The notes beneath the pieces were generated by a model that saw nothing but the letters and a program-made list of their open reading frames with translations, made no database searches and was not told the DNA's origin. A stretch of DNA of 64,000 nucleotides, from the NCBI GenBank assembly GCA_040954595.2, contig CM082590.2:8990001-9054000 (forward strand), given 5' to 3'. A program made the position numbers and the translations under genes. Shown piece by piece: positions 35,101 to 44,100 of the stretch; positions within the stretch are counted from its first letter, which is position 1; the number at the start of each line of letters is the position of its first letter. The stretch comes from Balanoglossus misakiensis. Its lineage: Eukaryota; Hemichordata.

Positions 35101-37178
35101 TGGAACAGCTGTAGAAATATCCAACATTGTCGACATCAGAAGTCTGAAAAATAAAGAATTTGTGATGAGAATAAACACAGACATTCAAAACAGCGACAAA
35201 TCATTTTATACAGATCTCAACGGTTTCCAAGTAAATAAACAATTATTATAACATCACATACAAAAAAAAATTTAAGTATTATTCTTTGATATGAATCCTC
35301 AGTGGTTCTTGCAAAATGTTTATTTTATATTTATCCATATATACTATGTCAGATTTATTTTAATTTTTTCTTGTCTATGATTTGTGAATCTTCAGATCCA
35401 AAGACGACAGACATTATCCAAACTACCACTACAAGCAAATGTATATCCAATGCCTACAATGTCATACATACAAGACCAGACGTCAAGATTTACATTACAT
35501 ACAGCACAGTCACTTGGTGTAGCTAGTTTGCAAGTTGGTAAGTCATTTTATCAAAATAGCATTTGTGGTGCATAGAGCTCAGCTACTTTGTGTAACTAGC
35601 TTGCAAGTTGGTAAGTCATTTTATCAAAATAGCATTTGTGGTGCATAGAGCTCAGCTGCTTTGTGTAGCTAGCTTGCAAGTTGGCAAATCAAATAAATTA
35701 TCAAAATAGCTTTACTCAGTAAAGATTGTCACTTACCACCATTGTCTTGTTTTGTGTGAAGAACGATTTGCTTTCCGTAACAAACTCGTATGGAAACTTG
35801 TTTTGTTATAACGTGGTACCAGTGTGAAGTCGCATATTCTGATATTAAAATGCCACATTTTTCTTTCATTCTTCCTTCCTTCCTCCGTGTTTAGGTTGGT
35901 TGGACGTATTCCTGGACAGAAAACTAGAACAAGATGATAACAGAGGTTTACAGCAAGGAGTTAAAGACAATAAGAGAACACCAAATGTATTCAGACTTCT
36001 ACTTGAAAGAAGAAATGCAGATGCTGAAAAAACAGTAAGTCAAAAGATCATTGTGTATAAAGGGAAAATAACAACAGAATTCTTGTATGAAATTTATACT
36101 TGAAAAGATGGATCATATTTTAACTTATCTGTCTTAACCCAGTATTAAGTATGCAAATGTGATCACATGATCATCCTTGACCAATCCGAGGGAGCTAATA
36201 CCCCAGAGCCATGAATACTAATGAGTTTGTTTCCTTATTTGGCAGACGTCAACACTTCCCACGGGATACCCCTCGCTCCTCAGTAACACAGTAAGCCAGA
36301 CACTCAACCATCCGCTCATAACGCTACCAACGGTGACTGACGCGGACATCGTCAACGAATTTAAACCGTTAACGCAGGATCTGTCGTGCGACCTACACGT
36401 GCTGAATCTACGATATCTGCACGATATGAGGGAAGGAGAGTCCGTGCCTGGAGAGGGCGCTCTTTTATTGCTGCATCGTCAAGGATTCGATTGTAAATAT
36501 CCAGCAACAACTCTGACGTGTTCAACGAATCAGGGACAAGTAAGTCTACATTTAAATGGACAGTCTCTCTCTCGCTGCCCTTTTTCCATTACTAATGTTT
36601 GACACAAGACACTGTTTGTGTTAATGTATATGTGGATATATAGGTAATCAACGTTCAACCACACATCTTCCATCCCGCTTGTAGACACGAGAGTGAAAAA
36701 GCTTGCCAAAATGAATAATTGGTCTCTACCATTTTGGCATGATTTTTACTCTCATATTCTACAAACGGGATGGAAGTTGTGTGTGGTCGAACATTGATTC
36801 ACTACATCTCACATGTAGAATAACATCAACAGTGTCACGTATCAAACAATTAATGGAAAAAGGGCAGCAAGAGAGAGACTGTCCCTTTAACCCTTTCACA
36901 ACTATGGTCCAGGCCAAACCCATTGTTTTCTATGGTAAGGCTGCAATTTTCTTCTGCTCGATTCAGTATTTTCTTCAGTGTCAATAAAATTTATGCTTTG
37001 TATTCTTTGTATATTGCAGGTGACTCTAGGAGAATTATTTACAGATGTAAATATTCAAATTGAAGAAGCAACAGCGACGACGTTAACAATGATGTACGAG
37101 AAGGGAAAAATTGAACTGCCTAGTGCACTTTATATAGAACCGATGGAAATCAAAGCATATAAACTACGGTTCCACTAG
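23190..37178 (+). CDS. MAN2A: Golgi alpha-mannosidase II (GH38), complete, 22 exons
   Basis: Exons: 23190-23330, 25464-25760, 27580-27724, 28285-28456, 28589-28716, 29106-29279, 29886-30072, 30240-30417, 30878-31080, 31427-31609, 31910-32018, 32313-32380, 32730-32895, 33303-33439, 33780-33882, 34299-34421, 34625-34739, 35094-35230, 35396-35537, 35895-36034, 36246-36539, 37020-37178. They sum to 1166 aa, normal for the family. Residues ~13-33 are a type II signal anchor, then a coiled-coil stem. Catalytic motifs: HSHNDPGW (zinc His/Asp), [12 protein letters not shown] (nucleophile Asp and zinc), [18 protein letters not shown] (acid/base Asp and GMII-type pocket), [12 protein letters not shown] (zinc His). 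It trims two mannoses from GlcNAcMan5GlcNAc2 in N-glycan maturation. Start could instead be the Met nine codons in. Confidence 0.96.
25088..25183 (+). mobile_element. Family A element, diverged
   Basis: CCCTTCCACCCCC start and GCAATGAAGGGGTTG end with a diverged GGTCC core, in mannosidase intron 1. Confidence 0.55.
25332..25430 (+). mobile_element. Family A element
   Basis: Complete copy close to the acceptor of mannosidase exon 2. Both ends carry the GAACTGGGGGTG-type subterminal word, so it is more palindromic than most copies. Confidence 0.82.
25801..26396 (+). repeat. Family B element amplified as seven 73-bp tandem units
   Basis: ACAGTCAAACCTG recurs at 25801, 25874, 25947, 26020, 26093, 26166 and 26239, exactly 73 bp apart. 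Each unit has GTGGCCACCTCTATATAGTGGCCAC, itself a palindrome. The last unit alone continues into the second half of family B (AAAGGCCAGTTTGGGAAAGT ... CTGGCCACTA) up to about 26396, so the array is a one-sided amplification of the first half of one element. It starts about 40 bp after the donor of mannosidase exon 2. Units differ by only one to three bases. Confidence 0.95.
27369..27462 (-). mobile_element. Family A element, reverse
   Basis: Well preserved: TTAACCCTTTCACCACCATGG start and GGGGGTGAAAGGGTTAA end, shortly before mannosidase exon 3. Confidence 0.9.
27735..27828 (-). mobile_element. Family A element, reverse, with poly-G end
   Basis: Starts 10 bp after the donor of mannosidase exon 3 (TTAACCCCTTCACTGCC). 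The far end is replaced by a run of about fifteen G, a likely slippage product of the GGGGGT subterminal word. Confidence 0.8.
28168..28257 (-). mobile_element. Family A element, reverse
   Basis: TTAACCCTTTCACCACAATGG ... ATGGGGGTGAGAGGGTTGA, ending about 28 bp before mannosidase exon 4. Confidence 0.85.
28474..28549 (-). mobile_element. Family A element, truncated
   Basis: Lies wholly inside the 132-bp intron between mannosidase exons 4 and 5 and makes up most of it. Both outer ends are trimmed. Confidence 0.8.
29563..29755 (+). mobile_element. Family D element (~190 bp)
   Basis: Ends AAAGGTATATGGTCACCTA and GGTGACTGTATACCTTTAAG are imperfect inverted repeats. The interior carries ACCATGGCAAATT, CCAATCACAGATTTTCAG and AAAAAGAGCGCCACC, shared with copies at 53336 and 62229. 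Mannosidase intron 6. The ~70 bp to its left also resembles the right flank of the 53336 copy (ATTCATCAATGTATCAACATG). Confidence 0.85.
30430..30790. repeat. Degenerate tandem repeats in mannosidase intron 8
   Basis: Units built on TTGACTTACTGTGAGGGCAA recur several times, and a roughly 70-bp segment ending CAACTATTGACCTAGGGTGAT occurs twice (about 30630-30706 and 30715-30790). Non-coding. Confidence 0.75.
31156..31248 (+). mobile_element. Family A element
   Basis: Complete forward copy in mannosidase intron 9 with GGTGAAAGGGTTAA right end. Confidence 0.87.
32189..32281 (+). mobile_element. Family A element
   Basis: Complete forward copy ending 32 bp before mannosidase exon 12; the right end has mutated to GTGAAAGGGTCAA. 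Confidence 0.85.
32610..32642 (+). other. Decoy copy of the start of mannosidase exon 13
   Basis: The acceptor-like TTTTTTACTGCAG and the first 22 bases of exon 13 (GAAAGTTGTCATCTATAACT) are duplicated about 115 bp upstream of the real exon at 32730. The copy is followed at once by CAGGTGTAAC, a donor-like word. It could act as a 24-nt microexon or a decoy acceptor. Confidence 0.75.
35518..35690 (+). repeat. 73-bp tandem duplication of the mannosidase exon 19 end and its donor
   Basis: GCTTGCAAGTTG recurs at 73-bp spacing (CAAGTTGG at 35531, 35604 and 35677). The first two copies keep GTAAGT, the third reads GCAAAT. The authentic exon end is taken as 35537 because splicing to 35895 keeps frame ([10 protein letters not shown]). 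The second copy is a ready-made alternative donor. Confidence 0.85.
36556..36889. mobile_element. Family C palindromic element (~330 bp)
   Basis: Left arm GTCTCTCTCTCGCTGCCC through ACTTCCATCCCG-like words and right arm GGGATGGAAGTTGTGTGTGG through GGCAGCAAGAGAGAGAC are inverted copies, separated by a short AATGAATAATTGG-type spacer. It lies in the last mannosidase intron and would fold into a long hairpin in the pre-mRNA. Confidence 0.9.
36887..36944 (-). mobile_element. Family A element, truncated, inserted at family C end
   Basis: TTTAACCCTTTCACAACTATGG starts exactly where the family C copy ends, and the element breaks off after TCTATGGTAAGG. Confidence 0.8.
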
Positions 37179-38018
37179 CATTGTCCGAGCAGCTTTCCCA
37201 TTTAGTGAGAAATTGAAACATCTTTTTTGATAAATAGTATTTGTTTTTTAAGAAAAACATGCTGCATTGAATCATGAGAAGATTCGCAAGAAGAAATTCT
37301 TTTGTTTGGGATTCAGCCCTGATGGAAAATCCCCCGTTTATATGTGGATTGGTGATTGGTTATAAATTTTAGAAACCGGTGTGTGATTGGTCGAGGGTCA
37401 GCTGATTCGCATCGCCTGCCCAGATTGGGGAAATGCTGTGGTCACGTGACTTCCAGGACCCACAGCCATTGGATAGTTCGTTCTGATTAGCTGTGGATGT
37501 TACCTACAATCAGCAAGTGATTATCATGGGTGATTTTGTCATTTTGCAAATTTAATTTTGCTTTATTTCAAGATTTCAAACGGGTCAGTTAACTTGTGTG
37601 TCAGGCTTCACAGAAATTATGTGCCCCTTTGTCATGTGACTGTGAATTAGCCAATCAGATTCACCTGTCATCTTGAATATTTTTTCTCAGTTTTATTATA
37701 CAGTACTACTCTTTAAAAACTTTAGTACATCTACTTTGACAAAAAAAATAAAAATTCAGACATCTCACTGAAAAAACAGTAGATGTTTTTGGCAGAGTAA
37801 GACTAAAATCATTCACAACATCTTTAGTTTTATGGTAATGTTTTAAATTTAAAATCTTTTCATTTCTGTGGAAAAAACTTCCTGTGACTCTTATTTGAGG
37901 TCTGTTTGGAAATTTTATGTGCTGTTTTTCGAATATGCTTTAAAATGAGAAGAGATTTATTTCTTTACTTTTAACTATTTCGGTAAGATTGTATGAGACC
38001 ATGGGATGATTTTTAAGT

Positions 38019-38106
38019 ATCTCCCTCCCCTTTCGCTGTTCAGAGGTCCATCATTGCCATAAAGAACAGCAGAGTTGGACCAAACCACTTGGCGAAATGG
38101 GTTGTT
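38019..38106 (+). mobile_element. Family A element, decayed
   Basis: Recognisable only by CAGAGGTCCATCATTGCCATA and GGACCAAACCACTTGG; ends are degraded. Confidence 0.5.
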
Positions 38107-39035
38107 AAGGTAGTGCACACCTCAGAGGCAGATTTCCAGAAAAAATGAAGCTCAAAGCATCCTGTTAAGACAAGTGTGTCTTTCCATACAGGGTGTGCAT
38201 ATTGTAAATAGTTTAAAGATACACACGTCTAGTTTAAAAAAAAAACTTAGATGGGAGGGGGGGGGTTCATGCGCCCTCTTGCAGTCGCCTGTTAAGATTC
38301 CTTTGTCTTTCTAACTGTGGTAACTCTGAAGTTGTGAAAAGCAAACTAAAATTTCCATTATGTTTTTCATCTTATTTCTTTGACCACATTAAATTGACAT
38401 CTGTGTGTAACTCAAGATCGCATCAAGACTGTCGATTTTCAGCGATAGTTAGCACAAATAATCATGTACTTTGCCTGTTATCATTTTCAGCCAAAGAAAG
38501 AAAACTCACCTCCTTCCCAATTCTGGAATCCACCATCGTGAAATTCTATCGACCATAGGGAGCCCAAACCTATTCATGTTAGTGAGAATTCCATCTCCTG
38601 ATGTTGAACCTAGCCATGCCATGCTTAGGTTGTTAATTCTAGATCTCTGGAACTTGTAACCTGTGATATGCTTGATATTGTGCATGTGACAACACTATGC
38701 TGGAAATAAGTTTCAGATATGAAAAATACATGTAAATACAGAATAATACTGTCAATTCCAGGATGGATCCTAACCTTGGTAATATTGTAACATCTAGTTT
38801 CTGTATAATGGTATAAGTGTATTTTTATATCACATTGCATATCACTGACTTGTAATATTTCACAATACATACCTCACTTTTGACTGGCTGCTTTCCTGTA
38901 CCAAGCACTATAATGGAGAATTTACAACTTTCTTAGAGATTATTGAAAATGTAAAAGCTAGGTTTGAAAATATTCTTAGGTAGTGGTATCCTTAGAATGT
39001 CAAATTTGTATTTTTGGTTATCTGCTGATGTACAT

Positions 39036-39182
39036 GTACAGTCAGACCTGTCTATAGTGGTCAGTCAAGGGACTTTCCTAAACTGGCCTTTATAGACAGG
39101 TGAATTAATGTACATGTTAATTACACAGGAACTGTAACAAAGTGGCCACTATATAGAGGTGGTCACTAACACAGGTATGTCC
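39036..39182 (-). mobile_element. Family B element, full length (~145 bp)
   Basis: Complete copy in reverse: ACCTGTCTATAGTGGTCAGTC, AAACTGGCCTTTATAGACAG, AGTGGCCACTATATAGAGG and CACTAACACAGGT. It defines the complete element from which the array at 25801 derives. Confidence 0.88.
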
Positions 39183-39470
39183 ATGGCAAAGTGATTTTTG
39201 TCCAAAGTAATGTTTTTTCCCTTCATACATACACCATGGTTTCTTTTGTACATTTTACTTACCAAGACTCATATTACCAGTACACCTTTTTTTAAAAAGA
39301 AAAAAAATGGCTTTGGGGATATTAGATTAAGGCAAACACTGTTTAATTTTGTAAATATGAATTTCAAATGTACGTCTAATATATGAAGTTGTGAAGAGAG
39401 AAATTATGAAACAATGTGTAAGCAATATCATTCCTGGAAATAAAGTTTAATTTCTGTCAGACATACTTTT

Positions 39471-41106
39471 GTCTTGGAATTGTTTGTGGATGAGAGAGGA
39501 ACCAGTAGATTTCTTGGGAGAATCAAAGATTTTGGAGGAAACAAATAGTGACTGAAAAAACTGTCATATCTGAAAGGTAAATAAGCTTCATACGAAAGGT
39601 AAATAGCCTTCACATGCTTCATATGAAAGGTAAATACCCTTCATATGAAAAATCTTATGACCACATGAGGGCACTAATCAGAAGGGATTCCCAACTCACT
39701 GAGAGGGTGGGGGATGTGATTTGGACAATAAATTCAAATTTTCAATCTAAACGGCACAGACATTAAAGCTTTGACAGATTTTAAGTCAGTATACTTGATT
39801 CTGAATGGTTTATGGCGAGCATTTCAGATTCGAACGATTGGCTGGGCGATGTGTTAAACCTGACCAAGTCAGGGGCTTTTGTAGACTATGGCATCATCTC
39901 TTTCATGATGTGTTTATATGGAACTGTTTGTGTAGGGGTTAATATGGAGTGAGCTTGCTTGCAGAGAGCTGAGTTGGTAATTTCTCTGCAGTGAGTTGGA
40001 TATTCTGCTCAAACTCCAGTATACTGTGTTCGCTTCCATTCAAACAATTATTTCACATATTTAATAGACTATACAAATAATGTAATAATAATAATAATGA
40101 CTATTTATTGCTGTATATAAACAATAAACAAAAAAATCTTTCAATAATAAACATAAAACAAAAATAAAAAGCACAAATTAAAACTTAAGTGTCAAAGATA
40201 TAATATGCTTTGAACAAAATCATGTATTTTATACAAAGAATTAATAATAACGCAAATTTACTACTCTATGTAATACTAATAAAAATAAATGTTTAATAAT
40301 AAATCTAAAACAAAAATAAACAACACATATAAAATTATAGATCTCATATCATGCAGTTTAGGTTATGAAAATAATATACAATTAAAATTTACTGCTATAT
40401 GTAAACAAAAATATATTAAAAACAATAAGCATAAAAAAATAAAGATATATCAAATTTGGTTCCTTCAGTTCTCGTGTTATGCCAAAATGTTAAAATTCAA
40501 TAAATATAAGAAGCAACACTCACTAACTTCAATAAGCTCTCAACAATTATCCATAAAGCTACATTTTCCACAGACAGGTTCAATGTTTAGAACATCTGAT
40601 TTAATTAAACTTATTTGGATATCGTCACTAGTTTTTAAAAAGTGAATAACATTTAGGAGGTCAGTCAGGACAAGTATAGTTCAAACAAGCTGACACAAGT
40701 ACTGTAGAATGTGACTGCAAAAATATGTATGTTGGGATATGTTGAGTGAAAAAGAAAATGCAAGATACTAACATGATGACGATCTATGGTATGGGTGTCA
40801 AGTAGGGCTCCTATATACAACACTGAACAACACCACCATCGGAACTCAGAATAACAGAGCTACTCATCGCTACCCGCTGAAAAGAACTTGGGCGATCTCC
40901 AGAAACTGTGTAAGGAAGTCCCACCTGACTCAGACTGATCAAGCCACTTATCACACACACAAAAAGAACAGAAATGGATCAACCTCTCCCCCTAACATTC
41001 TAAGTGCAAGTGTGAAAATAACCACCCACTGTTAAAACCATAATACTGATATCAAACTGCAGTACAGCATGGCCATTTTGCACTTTTACCAAACAATTGA
41101 AAACTG
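39471..41106. other. Intergenic, AT-rich
   Basis: Convergent spacer between the mannosidase and the DED-LRR gene. 40070-40460 is very AT-rich with repeated AATAATAA and ATAAAACAAAAATAAA words, perhaps old tandem repeats. A plus-strand TTTATT at 40104-40109 could be the polyadenylation hexamer of the minus-strand DED-LRR gene. No supported gene. Confidence 0.5.
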
Positions 41107-44100
41107 TCACTCTTCACCACGAGAACTACATGAACTTCGAGAACTACCAGCACTGCTATGTCCATCACTGAATTCCGACCAAGAACTTCTGCTGCCAAAA
41201 GTTTCATCAAAACCTCCCAATGGGTCAGAAGCATAAGCTGCTTTAACAGTTTCAACAATATTCTTTTCATCAAAATGTTCTGGCATATCATGAATATCAT
41301 TATGACTTAAATCAATATAAGCTGATCTTTGTAAAGAATCAACAACAGATTGTAAGTTAATCACACCTCTGTCTGTTATGTTATTATAACTCAAGTCAAG
41401 ATGCTTTGAGCTTTTCAGTTTGGATAATACTTTGCTGAAAATATCAACACCAACATCTCCAATGTTATTATGACTAAGATCCAGGTGTCTCAGCTCAGTC
41501 ATATTCCTCATCCCTCTACCTAAACTCTTTGCACCAACATCTCCAATGTTATTATGACTAAGATTCAGGTGTTCCAGCAGATACATTTTCCCCATCCCTT
41601 TACTTAAAGTTAAACTCTCTGCACCAACATCTCCAATGTTATTATGACTAAGATCCAGGTGTTCCAGCCAAGTCGTTTTCCCAATCCCTTTACTTAAACT
41701 CTCTGCACCAACATCTCCAATGTTATTATGACTAAGATCCAGGTGTATCAGCTCAGTCATTTTCCCCATCCCTTTACCTAAACTCTCTGCACCAACATCT
41801 CCAATGTTATTATGACTAAGATCCAGGTGTCTCAGCTCAGTCATATTCCCCATCCCTTTACTTAAACTCTCTACACCAACATCTCCTATGTTATTATGAC
41901 TAAGATCCAGGTGTCTCAGGTCAGTCATATTCTCAATCCCTTTACTTAAACTCTCTGCACCGACATCTCCAATGTTATTATGACTAAGATCCAGGTGTCT
42001 CAGGTCAGTCATATTCTCAATCCCTTTACTTAAACTCTCTGCACCAACATCTCCAATTTTATTATGACTAAGATCCAGGTGTCTCAGCTCAGTCATTTTC
42101 CCCATCCCTTTACCTAAACTCTCTGCACCAACATCTCCAATTTTATTATGACTAAGATCCAGGTGTATCACCTCAGTCATTTTCCCCATCCCTTTACCTA
42201 AACTCTCTGCACCAACATCTCCAATGTTATTATGACTAAGGTCCAGGTGTTCCAGCCAAGTCGTTTTCCCAATCCCTTTACTTAAACTCTCTACACCAAC
42301 ATCTCCTATGTTATTATGACTAAGATCCAGGTGTCTCAGGTCAGTCATATTCTCAATCCCTTTACTTAAACTCTCTGCACCAACATCTCCAATTTTATTA
42401 TGACTAAGATCCAGGCGTTTCAGCCAAGTCATATTCTCCATCCCTCTACTTAAACTCTCTGCACCAACATCCCCAATGTTATTATGACTAAGATCCAGGT
42501 GTCTCAGCCAATGCATATTCTCCATCTCTCTACTTAAACTCTCAGCACCAACATCTCCAATGTTATTATGACTAAGATCCAGGTGCATCAGCAAAGTCAT
42601 ATTCCCCATCCCTTTACTTAAATTCTCTGCACCAACATCTCCAATGTTATTATGACTAAGATCCAGGTGTCCCAGCCCAGTCATATTCCCCATCCCTATA
42701 CTTAAATTCTCTGCACCAACATCTCCAATGTTATTATAACTAAGATCCAGGTGTCTCAGACTAGTCATATCCTCCATCCCTCTACTTAAACTCTCTGCAC
42801 CAACATCTCCAATGTTATTATAACTAAGATCCAGGTGTCTCAGACTAGTCATATTCTCCATCCCTCTACTTAAACTCTCTGCACCGACATCTCCAATGTT
42901 ATTATGACTAAGATCCAGGTGTCTCAGACTAGTCATATTCTCCATCCCTCTACTTAAACTCTCTGCACCGACATCTCCAATGTTATTATGACTAAGATCC
43001 AGGTGTCTCAGACTAGTCATATTCTCCATCCCTCTACTTAAACTCTCTGCACCAACATCTCCAATGTTATTATGACTAAGATCCAGGTGTTCCAGCTCAG
43101 TCATATTCCCCATCCCTTTACTTAAACTCTCTGCACTAACATCCCCAAAATGACAACCACTAAGTTTCAGAGTTTGCACAAATGAAAGAATACTCAACCC
43201 ATCACAGAAGTCTTCAAATTCAGCCTGACTCCACTGCTTACTTACTTCCACACTTTTACATTCTTTGACCACTTCCTTGATGAATATTAATTTATCTAGA
43301 GTAAGACTGTCTTCATCAAAATTGACATTATGGAAAGAAGTCTGCAGGGGAATGTGTGGTAGGATGTACTTTAGGCGTCTAATGTCACTGCTAGCAACAT
43401 TGACAATTTGTTGTTGATTCTGTCGCACAGTGTTCAACAAACCAACTATTCCTCTCAAAGTGATACCAGTGTTACTAAAATTAACATCAGTGAGATATTT
43501 TAGTATATGCAGTTTCCCACACATGTACTTAATGCCATCATCTCCTATGTTATTTGAACTGACGTCTAAATGTCTCAAAGACAACAGATGCTCAAAACTG
43601 TCGGCAACAACTTTAGCATTATCAGTAGTGAAACCAGACTCTGTAATAACTAAATGTTTTAAGTTCTTGAAGAAAACTAAATTTAAACATAACAAGTTGG
43701 TAATGTCAGAAGATAAACTTGAAACATTTATTTGTTCTACATAGTTTAGTTGTTTGTGCAAATTGAAAATGTCACCCACAGTTTGGAAGTGTGTCACATG
43801 TGATTTGAAATCTCCAACCTGGTTCACAATCTGTTCACACTCAAACAACCTTCCAAGACTTTCTTCCACCCCATTATTCTTCAACAGAACATTGATTTCA
43901 CCAACCAACGGTAACAATGCTACACATCCAAGGGAACCTAACTTGTTATTTGAGACATCTAGATCCTTCAGAAATTGAAAAGATTTGACAGCTCTCAAAA
44001 GTACATCAATAAAGGTGTATTCTAAATCATTATGTGGCAACTCCAATGTCCTTACTTTCAATGACACATTTTCACTTACCACCATTTCCAAAACCTTTGT

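Larger units (their letters stand above)
37179..39470 (+). other. Mannosidase 3' UTR and flank
   Basis: No coding signal follows the TAG at 37176-37178. Candidate polyadenylation hexamers include AATAAA at 37748 and, more convincingly placed before a GT-rich stretch, GGAAATAAAG near 39435. The region contains a decayed family A copy (38019-38106), a G-run near 38256 and a full family B copy at 39036-39182. Confidence 0.5.
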
